This document shows, in pieces, positions 45,632-54,892 of a stretch of DNA of 64,000 nucleotides (position 1 is its first letter; each line of letters starts with the position of its first letter). The notes beneath the pieces are model-generated. The model was given only the letters and a program-made list of their open reading frames with translations. It did not search any database and was not told where the DNA came from. The DNA lies in NCBI GenBank assembly GCA_016719405.1, contig JADJZE010000002.1, positions 1 to 64,000 of the forward strand, in the 5' to 3' direction. The DNA comes from Candidatus Aalborgicola lynettensis (GTDB lineage Bacteria > Pseudomonadota > Gammaproteobacteria > Burkholderiales > Burkholderiaceae_C). Both the position numbers and the translations under genes were made by a program.

Positions 45632-46963
45632 ATGAAAGCCATTAAAACAAGTTGGGTCGTCCTTCTGCTCGGTTTGAGCCTGCTGTGGCTGTGGGCCGAT
45701 GCGCCCGCGTGGTACGCGGCGCGAGGCGTCTTTGCCTGGCGCAACGAAATGCTGCAGTACACCGGGGTACTCGGTATCGGCGTGATGAGCGTGGCCATGG
45801 TGCTGGCCATTCGACCGGTGGCACTGGAACACCGGTTGCAGGGGCTCGACAAAATGTACCGGCTGCACAAATGGCTGGGCATCACCGGTTTGGTGGCCGC
45901 CATTGCGCACTGGCTGTGGGTAGAAGCACCCAAGTGGCTGGTGCAGGCGGGCTGGGTTGCGCGCCCTGTGCGCGGCCCGCGCCCGGCGCCGAGTGCGGAC
46001 TTTGCGGGTTTTCTGCAGAGCCAGCGCGGGCTGGCCGAAGGCGTGGGTGAATGGGCGTTTTATGCGGCGCTGGTCCTCATTGCCATTGCCCTGGTGCAAT
46101 ATTTTCCGTACCGCCATTTCTTCAAGACGCACCGCTGGCTGGCGGCGGTGTACCTGGCCCTGGTGCTGCACTCGGTGGTGCTGATGCGCTTTGCCTACTG
46201 GCGCACGCCCCTGGGCGTGGTGATGGCCGGCCTGATGCTGTGTGGCACGGTGGCGGCCGTGGTCAGCGTGTTCCGGCGCATTGGCAGCCGGCGCAAGGCC
46301 GTGGGTGTGATCGACACGCTGGAAACGCTGGACGGCGTAGGCGTCAGCGCAGTGACGGTGCAACTCCAAAGCGCCTGGCCAGGGCACCAGGCGGGGCAGT
46401 TTGCTTTCGTCAGTTTTGATGCCCGCGAAGGGGCACACCCCTACACCATCTCCTCCGACTGGAAGGGTGACGGCCAGTTGCAGTTTCTCATCAAAGCGCT
46501 GGGGGACTACACCCGCACACTGGCCAGCACCTTGAAGCCTGGCGGTGTGGTGGAGGTGGAAGGGCCCTACGGGCGCTTCAACTTTGAGGGCAGCAGCCGA
46601 CGCCAGATCTGGATTGGTGGTGGTATTGGCATCACACCGTTTGTTGCGCGCATGAAGGCACTGGCGGCCCATCCGGATGGGCGCGGGGTGGACCTGTTCC
46701 ACACGACAACGGACGTGGATGAAGTGGCGCTGCAAAAGCTGCGTGACGACGCCCGCAACGCCGGTGTGCGCCTGCACATCCTGGTGGACGCCCGCGATGG
46801 GCTTTTGACCGGGGAGCGGCTGCGCACGGCGGTGCCGGAATGGCGCAGTGCCGATGTGTGGTTTTGCGGCCCCACCGCGTTTGGCCATGCCATCCGGCAC
46901 GACCTGGTTTCCCACGGGCTGCCAGCCCTGAACTTCCACCAGGAGCTGTTTGCCATGCGCTGA
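45632..46963 (+). CDS. Ferric-reductase-like transmembrane flavoprotein
   Basis: A 443-residue protein. The N-terminal 220 residues have six membrane helices with the haem-ligand histidines (MYRLHKWLGITGLVAAIAHW and KTHRWLAAVYLALVLHSVVL). This is the ferric reductase / NOX-like domain. The cytosolic half binds FAD (HPYTISSDWKGDGQLQF) and NAD(P)H (IWIGGGIGITPFVARM and WFCGPTAFG). It should move electrons from NAD(P)H across the inner membrane to haem and an outside acceptor such as iron or oxygen. CGGAG precedes the ATG. Confidence 0.9.
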   Translation: MKAIKTSWVVLLLGLSLLWLWADAPAWYAARGVFAWRNEMLQYTGVLGIGVMSVAMVLAIRPVALEHRLQGLDKMYRLHKWLGITGLVAAIAHWLWVEAPKWLVQAGWVARPVRGPRPAPSADFAGFLQSQRGLAEGVGEWAFYAALVLIAIALVQYFPYRHFFKTHRWLAAVYLALVLHSVVLMRFAYWRTPLGVVMAGLMLCGTVAAVVSVFRRIGSRRKAVGVIDTLETLDGVGVSAVTVQLQSAWPGHQAGQFAFVSFDAREGAHPYTISSDWKGDGQLQFLIKALGDYTRTLASTLKPGGVVEVEGPYGRFNFEGSSRRQIWIGGGIGITPFVARMKALAAHPDGRGVDLFHTTTDVDEVALQKLRDDARNAGVRLHILVDARDGLLTGERLRTAVPEWRSADVWFCGPTAFGHAIRHDLVSHGLPALNFHQELFAMR

Positions 46964-46977
46964 CCGTGGCGCAGCGT

Positions 46978-48450
46978 TCATCGCACATGCATGCGTTCAC
47001 CAAAAGCGAGTCCTCGGAGAAAATCCACAATACCCGGGTCCACTTGGAGGTGCACAACAATGTTCAGCGCATTGCCAATATCGCGTGCGGCGCCGATGTT
47101 TTCTTGCAGCGCCGTGGCGAACTCCAACCAGCGCTTGGCTTTGCGCGGCGGTAGCAACGGGCGCAACGCCTCCACACCGTAACGCAGTCGCTTGGAGAGG
47201 ATGCGTATGCGGTGCTGGACGTCTGCATCGCTGGCGTGCATGGGCTCCTCCTTCAGGCGGGCATGCAGGCGCGACAGGCGGCGCAGGACCCAGTCCGCGG
47301 CCTGGGCCGGACGCAAGCCGTTTTCCGCCACGCCGGGCTGCAGGTGCAGCTCCAGCCATTCGGTCAGTTCAATCAGCGTGTGGCCTACTGCCGGATGTCC
47401 AAGTGCCTCCAGAAGTACGGCGCGTTGCTCGGCCACTGCACGGGACAAAGCAGTTTCCATTGCTTTCCAGCGCACCTTGCGTTGCGCGTCTGCGCCCGTG
47501 TAGGCATTGGCAAACATGGGCAGTGTTTCGCAGGCCGCCACATCCAGGTCCCGCAGGCGGGCCATGGTGTGCACCAGCGTCTGCAATGGCACCAACGTGG
47601 GGGCGCTTGCCAGATCCGGGTGTTTGCGAAACAGCTGCAGAGCGCCTTTGAAACGGCGCCATCCAATGCGGGCCTGGTGCAAAACCTCAGGATCGTCAGA
47701 CACCCGCAGGTGATTGAGGTTGGTCGTGAACTGCACCAGCATTTCGCGCAGTGTGATGGCCGCTACACCGTGCAGCGACATCGACTTGCGCACTGGCACG
47801 GCCTGTGACCGCAGCGGTGTGTTCAGTGCCCCCTGTGCCAGTTGGTAGCCCTGCTCGGACTTGCTCCACTGCAGCGGAATCAAGGACACCGAATGCGCAA
47901 TCTGTTTGGCCACGTCAAACAGGGCGTCGGCAGAGCCCGCCAGCAGTTCCAGTTCGAGTTCGCAAATGGGGGCTTTGCTGCCGTTGGCCTCTACCGTACC
48001 GATATCCAAAGCCACTTCAACACGGCTGCCACCGCGCACAGCGATGGTCCACGTGGTGCGCGCAAAAGCGGTTACAAACTGCGGCTGCAGGGCTGCGAAC
48101 AGGCTGCCGTCGGGGTCCAGCTCGCGCCAGGGAGTGGCTTGCAGCGGGGTTGCATCGAGCATGGCGCTGGGCAACGCCGCCTCCCATTCGCCGCGCTGGC
48201 TGAGGGCCGAGGCGCCGCCCTGTCCCATTTTGAGTGTTTGTACCCACTGGGGAGCCGCCACCGTGCCGATCTGGCGCACACGCAAGGCCACTTTGTTGCG
48301 CCGCAGTGGGTGGTCGGGGGTGTCGAAATACGTGTTGTGCAAGTGGAAGTGCTGTGCCTTATGGCGCAGCAGCACCGGCAAATGGTCCAAGCGCCGCTCC
48401 AGCACGGCAGGCCCATCGGCCAACAAGGCAAATTTGAGTTCAATTTCCAT
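46978..48450 (-). CDS. CYTH and CHAD domain protein
   Basis: A 490-residue protein. The N-terminal CYTH (triphosphate tunnel) domain begins with the ExExK motif in MEIELKF and carries YFDTPDHPLRRNKVALRVRQ and ELELELLAGS. The C-terminal CHAD domain (from about residue 225) is helical with conserved histidines and arginines: NLNHLRVSDDPEVLHQARIG, RLRDLDVAACE and RIRILSKRLRYGVEALRPLL. Such proteins bind or hydrolyse inorganic triphosphate or polyphosphate. It is convergent with the ferric-reductase-like gene, with a 14-bp gap. Confidence 0.92.
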   Translation of the reverse strand: MEIELKFALLADGPAVLERRLDHLPVLLRHKAQHFHLHNTYFDTPDHPLRRNKVALRVRQIGTVAAPQWVQTLKMGQGGASALSQRGEWEAALPSAMLDATPLQATPWRELDPDGSLFAALQPQFVTAFARTTWTIAVRGGSRVEVALDIGTVEANGSKAPICELELELLAGSADALFDVAKQIAHSVSLIPLQWSKSEQGYQLAQGALNTPLRSQAVPVRKSMSLHGVAAITLREMLVQFTTNLNHLRVSDDPEVLHQARIGWRRFKGALQLFRKHPDLASAPTLVPLQTLVHTMARLRDLDVAACETLPMFANAYTGADAQRKVRWKAMETALSRAVAEQRAVLLEALGHPAVGHTLIELTEWLELHLQPGVAENGLRPAQAADWVLRRLSRLHARLKEEPMHASDADVQHRIRILSKRLRYGVEALRPLLPPRKAKRWLEFATALQENIGAARDIGNALNIVVHLQVDPGIVDFLRGLAFGERMHVR

Positions 48451-48668
48451 TCTCAGTCCTCCCGCATGGGCGCCGCCAACCCGCAGCGCGTGGGCACAGA
48501 CATGATACGGACCCACTGCGACACCGTTTACGTTTCCCCGGTACAAGGGGCGGGCGCGATGTGGCTTGTGTAATTTGGGCCTGGCCCTTTTTTTGGTGAT
48601 GGGTGCACGGTGGCGGCACCCACATCGGTTTGGTGGGGCTTAAAGTGCCGTCTGCGAGGCACCCCATT

Positions 48669-48725
48669 CACTCCTGAATTGATAGCTGCTTGCGCACGCC
48701 AGACGTGCGCAAAGGCACTATTTGA
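48669..48725 (+). repeat. Stem-loop repeat of the array, copy 1
   Basis: CACTCCTGAATTGATAGCTGC, TTGCGCACGCCAGACG, TGCGCAAAGGCACTATTTGA. Perfect nine-base arms TTGCGCACG / CGTGCGCAA with loop CCAGA. It is followed at once by a ubiD 3' end. Confidence 0.92.
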
Positions 48726-48740
48726 TGCACAAGATTTGGT

Positions 48741-48830
48741 TCACAAACCCAGCACCTGCCAGCACCCCGTCCATCCGGGCCGTCATGGCGTCGCGCACGG
48801 GGTCTAAGCGGGTGGTCAGGGCCCAGATCA
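48741..48830 (-). pseudogene. ubiD 3'-end copy 1 (internally deleted)
   Basis: Begins with the complement of the ubiD stop and last codons (TCACAAACCCAGC) and runs to CATCCGGGCCGTC. It then jumps to ATGGCGTCGCGCACGGGGTC and ends GGTGGTCAGGGCCCAGATCA. About 110 bp present in copy 7 are missing. Confidence 0.85.
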
Positions 48831-48903
48831 AAACCCCGGAAAAAGTTCCATGGTTTCGCTCTCTCGTCTTATCTAGGTTTGGTTTGCAAGCAGCACCTGG
48901 GCC

Positions 48904-49950
48904 TCAGCCAGCCCAGCGTGTGCTGCAGTAGAACTCCGGCGCGAGGACCTTGGCGTCGTTGTTCCAGGGCTCGCTCACCACAACATCGCCGCTGCGGGCC
49001 GCCGCGATCAAGGCCTTGAAGGCATCAGAGAAAGAACGCTCCGCCAGCAACGCTCGCGCCCTGTGCACGAAGCGGGTGCGCGGGCTGTCGGGGCCTTCCT
49101 GGTCCACGTCGAAGTGAAAGATGCGGTACACCGCCAGCATCACCAGCTCACGCCGCGCCGACTTTTCCGGCACGTCCTCTTGCGCGCAATGGTGGTACCA
49201 CAGGTCCATCGGCCGCTCGTACTGGAAGATCATGTCGCTGCTGCCTCGGTTCAGGGGGGCAGGCGACACCAGCCACTGGCTCATGGTCCACAGCGTCTCC
49301 AGCGTGAAGCGGTGCTCCATCAACGGGAACTCTTCGTAATCCAGGGTGTACCGGGGTGCGCGGCAGCAGTAGGTATCGCGCGTCACCGGCAGGCGCACGG
49401 TTTGCTGGGTGATGTCGGGCCACATCAGGTTGAACAGGCGTTCGTTCTGGCCATCGGTATGTACTTCGATCCGTCGACAGTCCGCAAAGGGCTCGGGCGC
49501 AGCCGGCAGGCTAGCGGCCACTTGGAACAGTTCTTTCTCCAGATCGGCAATGCGAAACATCCGCAGGCTGCCCGCCGAAGGCTCGGTCAGGCCGATCTGC
49601 CACAACGCGTTGAACCCGATCAACCGGTCGTTCCAACGGGCATGGGGATTGTTCATGAACTGGTCGCGCAGAGGGCGCAACACCGCATCGTCACAGCTAG
49701 GGTGCAGGTACAGAAAGAGCAGCAAATCCAGATGGCGCGTCGTGGAGTTTGGGTTCCAGTCATGGAGTTTCTCCCACTCGGGTAGCTGGCCCTTGAGGAA
49801 ATACTGCTTGACGATGCTGCGGGCCTTCTTGTTTTTGTCCAGCACGTACAGCAGCTTCTCGATCTCCAGCCACTGCTGCTTGCGCTCGGCCATCCATGCC
49901 TTGTCACTGGTTTTCCAGTGGCTTGTATCAAATCCATCCCAGTACTCCAT
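48904..49950 (-). CDS. Hypothetical protein, cargo of the array
   Basis: A 348-residue soluble protein rich in Trp and Tyr (YWDGFDTSHWKTSDKAWMAE, QYFLKGQLPEWEKLHDW, DLWYHHCAQEDVPEKSARRE). The ATG at 49950 follows a GAGGG; a longer TTG start at 50040 is less likely. I see no catalytic signature or known domain. It sits between the first two repeat units of the array, so it was probably acquired with them. It appears intact. Confidence 0.7.
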   Translation of the reverse strand: MEYWDGFDTSHWKTSDKAWMAERKQQWLEIEKLLYVLDKNKKARSIVKQYFLKGQLPEWEKLHDWNPNSTTRHLDLLLFLYLHPSCDDAVLRPLRDQFMNNPHARWNDRLIGFNALWQIGLTEPSAGSLRMFRIADLEKELFQVAASLPAAPEPFADCRRIEVHTDGQNERLFNLMWPDITQQTVRLPVTRDTYCCRAPRYTLDYEEFPLMEHRFTLETLWTMSQWLVSPAPLNRGSSDMIFQYERPMDLWYHHCAQEDVPEKSARRELVMLAVYRIFHFDVDQEGPDSPRTRFVHRARALLAERSFSDAFKALIAAARSGDVVVSEPWNNDAKVLAPEFYCSTRWAG

Positions 49951-50141
49951 CGCACCCTCTGTGTCTTGCTTTGTAGGCCCCCAGTGCGGCGGCCGGTAGC
50001 GGTGGATGATAGCCAGTACATTGCGCTTTGCACTGGACAAGTGGTCCGGTGAAGACTTTCGCCGTTGCGTGCGCAGCAGTTGCTGCTGCTACTCAAAGAT
50101 GCGCGCCACTGGCTGCGTTGAACCGCGGACACGATTGTCTC

Positions 50142-50204
50142 CATTCACTCCTGAATTGATAGCTGCTTTCGCACGCCAGACGTGCGCAAAAGCACTATTT
50201 GACT
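50142..50204 (+). repeat. Stem-loop repeat of the array, copy 2
   Basis: ATTCACTCCTGAATTGATAG, CTGCTTTCGCACGCCAGACG, TGCGCAAAAGCACTATTTGA. It is followed by only about 30 bp of ubiD end (CCCAGCGTCTGC and GAGCGCATCCATC). Confidence 0.9.
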
Positions 50205-50287
50205 CCCCCTCCCAGCGTCTGCAAGAGCGCATCCATCACCTCGGGCGCGATGCGCGCGATGTTGTACAGCGCCAGCGAAAGAGCGGC

Positions 50288-50724
50288 TCAGTGCTTGTTG
50301 TTCGCGCGCAAAAAAGCGGCGGGTGTGGTGATGGGTATGCCGTTCCAGGGGCTTAAAACCAGCAAGTCCGCATCGCTGCTAATCAGGGCAGCGGCGCTGC
50401 AGGCCCGTGCCAAGGCCAGAAACTTGGCGTCCTTTTTTATCCCGGCAGGCACCTGCGCCAGCCTGTTCACTTGCTGCATCCAGCTCCCAACGCTGCGCAC
50501 GTTCCGATACCAGGGTCCAAAAGTCCATGCGTGTTGCCAGTGGCGCGTGGCGGTCGTACTTGGTGCGCTGTAAAACTTCCAGCAACTCATCCAGCGTGGA
50601 CTGGCACACGCACAAATCATGGTCTTTGATGGCTGCCTAAACGCTTGCCGGGGCACCGAGTTGGGGCGCAATACGGCGCTGACAAACTGCTGGTGTCAAT
50701 GACGATGCGCTTCACTGGATTCAT
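50288..50724 (-). pseudogene. PIN-domain toxin, frameshifted
   Basis: Would start MNPVKRIVIDTSSL, with ATG overlapping the antitoxin stop (ATGA). The PIN_3-type body is spread over three frames: RPNSVPRQAFRQ, then CVCQSTLDELLEVLQRTKYD, then VPAGIKKDAKFLALARACSA with SSDADLLVLSPWNGIPITTP. At least three indels are needed. The toxin is therefore dead while its antitoxin frame is intact. Confidence 0.8.
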
Positions 50725-50996
50725 CGCGCCGTTTTGACCAAATCGGCAAGCTCAGCATCGCCCAACCCGCGCGCCGCCGGGGTAAGCGTTGCGTCGGCTT
50801 GCGCAAAAAAGGCTTCAAAGGCTTGCGTGGCCGTGGCGCGTTTGCGTCGGGCGCTTTGCAGTTCTTGCATATCCTGGGGCGAAACCATGAATGCGGCTGT
50901 GCGCCCATGCCGCGTGATGGTGACCGGTTCGCGTTGCACGGTATCGGGCAACTGGCCAAAACGGTTTTGGACTTCAACAGATGTGACGGTGATCAT
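50721..50996 (-). CDS. Phd/YefM-type antitoxin
   Basis: A 91-residue antitoxin. The N-terminal Phd fold is seen in VTSVEVQNRFGQLPDTVQRE and PVTITRHGRTAAFMVSPQDM; the C-terminal half is helical and toxin-binding (ATQAFEAFFAQADATLTPAA). It overlaps the broken PIN toxin by four bases. An intact antitoxin next to a dead toxin is a usual decay order. Confidence 0.83.
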   Translation of the reverse strand: MITVTSVEVQNRFGQLPDTVQREPVTITRHGRTAAFMVSPQDMQELQSARRKRATATQAFEAFFAQADATLTPAARGLGDAELADLVKTAR

Positions 50997-51130
50997 GCAG
51001 GTGTCCCAAAAAATTAGCTAACTTGTACAGCATAGACAGAATTTCGGTGCAAGCGGCTGCCTCAAAATCCGCCCTGCAGCCGGTAGCGGGCCTGCAACAC
51101 CAAAATATACCCAGACAAGGGCATGTCGGA

Positions 51131-51788
51131 TTATTTTTTTGCCCTATTTGCAGCGTTTATTAATGCCACATGTTGCGCGATGCGCTGAATACCTTCCTCG
51201 TATCCGCTGTAGATTGCCAGCACCTTGGGATCTTGAATAACTCGCTTTACATGTGCAATGTGAATTTTTATTTCTTCCACAAGCTGAGGCAATCGCGCTG
51301 TTCTTGATTGAAACTGGCGGGCTGTGATTTTGTTATTCGAATAGTCATTTATGGTTTTATCGAGTGCCTCGAGCGCCAAGTTAATTTCTGCCCCTTTTTT
51401 ATTAATCTTATCCAATTCCGCAATCTTCACGTCGGCTGCCGCAATCTTCGCGTCGGCTGCCGCAATCCGCGCTTTGTTGTCTGCAATCTTCGCGTCGGCT
51501 GCCGCAATCTTCACGTCGGCTGCCGCAATCTTCGCGTCGGCTGCCGCAATCTTTTTGCAGCTCAGCTGTGTCATCAAGAATTTTTTTCATTCTTGTCTCC
51601 AAGCTGGTCGTGTCCGCGCCCTCGCTTTTTTTCCGTTCAAGGACGGTTCGAAATCTCTCTCGTGCCTTTGCATGGTCTGCGACGCAATCTGTGTACTCTG
51701 CCGACGCTGTGGCCATATCGGGGCTTGCTGCCACCTGCGCTGCGGCTGGCGCAAGCGCATTCGCCGCACAAAACGCCAGACCAGCCAT
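51131..51788 (-). pseudogene. Exported coiled-coil protein with 21-bp repeats, frameshifted
   Basis: The upstream frame encodes a likely signal peptide (MAGLAFCAANALAPAAAQVA) and a helical part up to DDTAELQK. One base fewer in the A5 run near 51554 would join it to the second frame (51131-51577). That frame begins with six tandem KIAAAD(A/V) heptads and continues as a helical, charged C-terminal part (LPQLVEEIKIHIAHVKRVIQ). The joined product of about 218 residues would be a periplasmic coiled coil. Function unknown. Confidence 0.65.
51419..51551 (-). repeat. Six tandem 21-bp coding repeats
   Basis: Units of the form CCGCAATCTTCGCGTCGGCTG; positions of CGC/CAC alternate (encoding AAADAKI or AAADVKI) and the third unit is diverged (GCTTTGTTGT). 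Each unit is seven codons, so changes in copy number keep the frame. Confidence 0.88.
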
Positions 51789-51903
51789 TGTCTTCAGCCG
51801 ACCAGAGGTCCAAAGCGACCAGGCGTGATGGATAGGATGGCACCAAGGGGCGCAGGGCGCGCAGAGCAGCGGGTGGATGAAAGGCATGGCTGGCATACAG
51901 ATA

Positions 51904-51975
51904 GACGGATAGACGGATAGAAATTCAACCGCACGAATCCAAGTATGGCACGGGCTTGGTCATTCAAAATGCGTG
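51904..51975. repeat. Shared upstream segment, copy 1
   Basis: GACGGATA repeats, then GAAATTCAACCGCA, CAAGTATGGCACGGGCTT. Similar to 57619-57694. Both lie shortly upstream of minus-strand genes, so they could be related promoter regions. Confidence 0.6.
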
Positions 51976-52087
51976 GGGTTTCTGTGGCTTGACGCACGGG
52001 TCTACCTCGCAGTCGGGTGCCGGTTGTGCCGCCTCATCCCTGTATCGGCATGGTGCGGCGTGACATGGCATCTGCAAAGTATTCACA

Positions 52088-52145
52088 CTCCTGAATTGAT
52101 AGCTGCTTGCGCATGCCAGACGTGCGCAAATACCGCATTTAATGC
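52088..52145 (+). repeat. Stem-loop repeat of the array, copy 3
   Basis: CTCCTGAATTGATAGCTGC, TTGCGCATGCCAGACGTGCG, CAAATACCGCATTTAATGCAC. It is followed by ACAAGATTTGGCGCACA, only the flank of a ubiD end. Confidence 0.88.
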
Positions 52146-52304
52146 ACAAGATTTGGCGCACATACCCCGCTGTCACCCGCCGACTTCTGGACCCGGTATG
52201 CGGGGTTTTAGTGGGGGGGGGGGAAGCGGGCCGCGGAACTTGTTCCCTCATTGACCACGCGATGGGTGCAAGCAGAAAATGGCAACTCTGCATCGGAATC
52301 CATC

Positions 52305-52973
52305 ATGAAAATTGCATCTTTAGTTCTATCCGCCGTCAGTGCGGCAGCGGCGTGCAGCACGTTTGCGCAAAGCGAAACATTTGACAACTCGATGAGCCCG
52401 CGCCAAGCAGCTGCGATTGATCGCATTCAGAATCTGGTCGCCGTGGCTTTTGTTTCGGCTGAATCGGCCAAGCCCTTCAAAGTGGTGGCCCCTGGCATAG
52501 TTAAGGACACGCGCACTTCCTTGCAGTGGATGCGCTGCAGCCTTGGGCTGGACTGGGATACCGGAACCAAAAAATGTGCGGGTAATGCGGCCACCCGATA
52601 CACCTGGGAGCAGGCCCACGTTGCGGCCCAAGCGCTGAATAATGGGGGCGGCTACGCTGGCAACACCGATTGGCGTTTGCCAACCATCCGCGAGCTGCAA
52701 AGTTTGCGCTTTTGTTCCAATGGCTTTCTTGATTCACCGGCTATCGACATCGGTGATGGCCAGGGCCAAGTGCAAGCGGCTTGTGCTTTTGAGAGTAGCA
52801 GCCCGGCCATTGCGCAAACGGTATTCCCAGATATGCTTGAAACGGATCTCTCAGCTTGGTCATCCAGCGCCACTGGCACGGCCTCTGGTTTCGCTTGGCT
52901 TGTGCTTTTTAGCCACGGTAGAGTCATAGGAGCGCGTCACAAAGAAGAGTTTACTGTGCGGTTGGTGCGGTAG
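52305..52973 (+). CDS. Exported DUF1566 (Lcl) domain protein
   Basis: A 222-residue exported protein. The signal peptide (MKIASLVLSAVSAAAACSTF) contains a possible lipoprotein Cys. The DUF1566 pattern is clear: DTRTSLQWMRCSLGLDWD, YTWEQAHVAAQALNNGGGYA, then DWRLPTIRELQSL, and near the end SSSATGTASGFAWLVLFSHG. The fold is C-type-lectin-like and is common on cell-surface proteins. It lies between a stem-loop repeat and a CcdAB pair, so it is cargo of the array. Confidence 0.85.
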   Translation: MKIASLVLSAVSAAAACSTFAQSETFDNSMSPRQAAAIDRIQNLVAVAFVSAESAKPFKVVAPGIVKDTRTSLQWMRCSLGLDWDTGTKKCAGNAATRYTWEQAHVAAQALNNGGGYAGNTDWRLPTIRELQSLRFCSNGFLDSPAIDIGDGQGQVQAACAFESSSPAIAQTVFPDMLETDLSAWSSSATGTASGFAWLVLFSHGRVIGARHKEEFTVRLVR

Positions 52974-53207
52974 CACATGCCGAGCTGGTTCACTCAAATG
53001 TCGACTAATTGCAGTATGCATTTGCATGCTTCGTTAAGGACACTCTGCATAACGCCCTGCGCGTGGTGGCAGCACGGACTCGGGGCGGTCTGCGGCGTTG
53101 GGTTTTTTACCAATAGCACAGGCTATTGGCTGCAAAACGGTGCCATGCATCCCATCCCGAACCGCACTACCCCACCCTCGCCAGACTTATGCCGAGCATC
53201 CATAATT

Positions 53208-53227
53208 CGGTATATTAATGCGGTATA
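53208..53227 (+). promoter_or_regulatory. Candidate promoter/operator of the CcdAB pair
   Basis: Two CGGTATA direct repeats 13 bp apart (53208 and 53221), with TATATT and TATACA as possible -10 boxes, lie 19-38 bp before the antitoxin start. Confidence 0.4.
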
Positions 53228-53245
53228 CAAATGGAGTATGAATAA

Positions 53246-53500
53246 GTGGTATCAACAACCAAACGCAAGACGTCTCTGACGCTGGATGCCGAATTGCTGG
53301 ATTGTGCAAAAGCACTGGAGATCAATGTGTCTGCAGTGGCCGAAGCAGCGCTCAAGAGCGCAGTTGCCAGCGCGCGGCATATGCAATGGCTCAAGGAAAA
53401 CGCCGAGTCCTTTGCTGCGCAAGCAGCTTGGCACGAGCGCAATGGGCACCCGCTGGCCGACATCATCAGTGCGCCAGGGGGGGCTTCGTGGAGCGCCTAA
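53246..53500 (+). CDS. CcdA-type antitoxin
   Basis: An 84-residue protein starting with GTG; GGAG lies ten bases before it. The N-terminal RHH domain is TKRKTSLTLDAELLDCAKAL then INVSAVAEAALKSAVA; the C-terminal ENAESFAAQAAWHERNGHPL segment matches the toxin-wrapping part of CcdA. It overlaps ccdB by 13 bases. Intact. Confidence 0.85.
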   Translation: MVSTTKRKTSLTLDAELLDCAKALEINVSAVAEAALKSAVASARHMQWLKENAESFAAQAAWHERNGHPLADIISAPGGASWSA

Positions 53501-53778
53501 CCCGTTACGACGTGGCGCAATACAGCGGGGTGAAGATGGTGGTCGTCGAAAATGACCTCTTGCCACCCGACCCGGCGGTGGTGGTGATTCCGCTGTTGGC
53601 CGACTATCCGGCGGTCAAAGACTTGAACCCAGTGCTGGTGCACGACGGCCAGAGTTGGGTTCTTGCAACCCGCCTGATTGCCGCTGTGCGGCGCTCCAGC
53701 TTGCGACGCGTCGGGAGTGTGGCAGACCAAGGTGATCGCATCAGTCGTGCGGTCGATGTGTTGATGGCTGGGGTGTAG
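53488..53778 (+). CDS. CcdB-type toxin
   Basis: A 96-residue protein beginning (V/M)ERLTRYDVAQYSGVKMVVV from a GTG. It follows the CcdB layout: VVVIPLLADYPAVKDLNPVL, then the segment SWVLATRLIAAVRRSSLRRV, and SVADQGDRISRAVDVLMAGV. CcdB poisons DNA gyrase. Both genes of the pair are intact, unlike several neighbours. Confidence 0.87.
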   Translation: MERLTRYDVAQYSGVKMVVVENDLLPPDPAVVVIPLLADYPAVKDLNPVLVHDGQSWVLATRLIAAVRRSSLRRVGSVADQGDRISRAVDVLMAGV

Positions 53779-53858
53779 TTTCATGAAGCGATGAATCTAC
53801 GTGACTGGCCGCAGGGGCATGGTCGGCTCGGCCAACGTGCGGCGCTTCACTATTTGAC

Positions 53859-54066
53859 TCACAAACCCAGCGCCTGCCACACCCCATCCATCCGCGCCGT
53901 CACCTCCGGCGTCAAGGCAATGGTGGTGCCCCACTCGCGCTGCGTCTCGCCCGGCCATTGGTTGGTGGCGTCGGGCCCCATCTTGCGGCCCAGGCCGCTC
54001 ACCGGAGAGGCGAAGTCCAGGTAGTCGATGGGCGTGTTCTGCACCAGCATGGCGTCGCGCATCGGG
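53859..54066 (-). pseudogene. ubiD 3'-end copy, unit 4
   Basis: Minus strand reads [17 protein letters not shown], then [20 protein letters not shown] and [10 protein letters not shown] stop. The preceding stem-loop repeat is reduced to its last bases (CACTATTTGACTCAC at 53849). The copy stops near GGCGTCGCGCATC, right before the next cargo. Confidence 0.9.
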
Positions 54067-54209
54067 GATTGAACTCCACGCCGATGTGACCTCATATTTT
54101 CCGGAAATCGGCGCTGCAGGTGACGGACGCAACCAGGCGCATTTGCCCACCGCAGTTCGGACGCAGCAGGCGTTTGCATGCCCGACCTCGAATCCGTTAC
54201 AGTGACACC

Positions 54210-54689
54210 ATGAAACCGCGCATTTACGTCGAAACGTCGGTCTTTAGTTACCTCACCGCCCGGGACAGCGCATCCTTGGTGGGGTCGTCGCGTCAACTTT
54301 TGACGCGCAGATGGTGGGAGCGTCGGGACGAATGCAGCCTGTTTGTTTCGGAGGTTGTCATTCGCGAATGCAAAGACGGTGACGCAACGGCTGCAGAGCG
54401 CCGCATGCGCGCTGTCAGCGGGATACCGTTGTTGAGTTTGACACCGCAGGCAGCAGAACTCGCGACCCTGCTGATTACCCAAAACATCATGCCAGCAAAG
54501 GCTGCTGAAGATGCCTTGCACATCGCGATTGCCGCCGTGCACCAAGTTGACTTTTTGTTGAGCTGGAACTTCAAACACATTGCCAACCCGGTCATACAGG
54601 CCAAGATTGCGGCGAAATTGGACTCCATCGGGTTGGCGCTGCCGTTTATTTGCCCACCGGAAGAACTACTTGGAGATGACGATGAATGA
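54210..54689 (+). CDS. PIN-domain toxin-like protein
   Basis: A 159-residue PIN protein. The first Asp is replaced by Glu in [18 protein letters not shown], typical of this subfamily. Other acidic residues lie in [14 protein letters not shown] and [20 protein letters not shown]. It is followed by, and overlaps, a small gene that is probably its antitoxin, so here the toxin gene comes first. Intact. Confidence 0.82.
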   Translation: MKPRIYVETSVFSYLTARDSASLVGSSRQLLTRRWWERRDECSLFVSEVVIRECKDGDATAAERRMRAVSGIPLLSLTPQAAELATLLITQNIMPAKAAEDALHIAIAAVHQVDFLLSWNFKHIANPVIQAKIAAKLDSIGLALPFICPPEELLGDDDE

Positions 54690-54882
54690 TGAAATCATCA
54701 AGGCGCTGCACGCGACCAAAGAACACTTGGCGCAGGATGCAGGGTTGGATATCAAACGGCTGATAGAAAGTGTTCAACGCGAAGAGGCTATCAGTGCATC
54801 GCTGGGTCGCATTATTGTGCAGCCACCGGCTACAAATCAGGCACCCTCAGTATTTCAACAGATACGGTTCGCACATCATTGA
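54676..54882 (+). CDS. Small partner (probable antitoxin) of the PIN protein
   Basis: A 66-68-residue helical protein ([20 protein letters not shown], then IKRLIESVQREEA). GGAG is close to the start; ATG at 54676 or 54682. The sequence is like small proteins found next to this PIN subfamily. It has no clear DNA-binding motif. Confidence 0.7.
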   Translation: MTMNDEIIKALHATKEHLAQDAGLDIKRLIESVQREEAISASLGRIIVQPPATNQAPSVFQQIRFAHH

Positions 54883-54892
54883 AGTAGCAATT

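Larger units (their letters stand above)
48451..48903. other. Gap that opens the repeat/ubiD array
   Basis: No gene is visible. It contains a stem-loop repeat (48669-48725) and the leftmost, shortened ubiD 3' end (48741-48830). The sequence between 48600 and 48665 shows nothing recognisable. Confidence 0.6.

Noticed and set aside
51419..51551. Regular 21-bp repeats that could be taken for a CRISPR array
   Set aside because: The units are directly adjacent without spacers and encode a heptad coiled coil; no cas gene is present.
52305..52973. DUF1566 gene as the variable target of a diversity-generating retroelement
   Set aside because: No reverse transcriptase, template repeat or accessory gene lies nearby.
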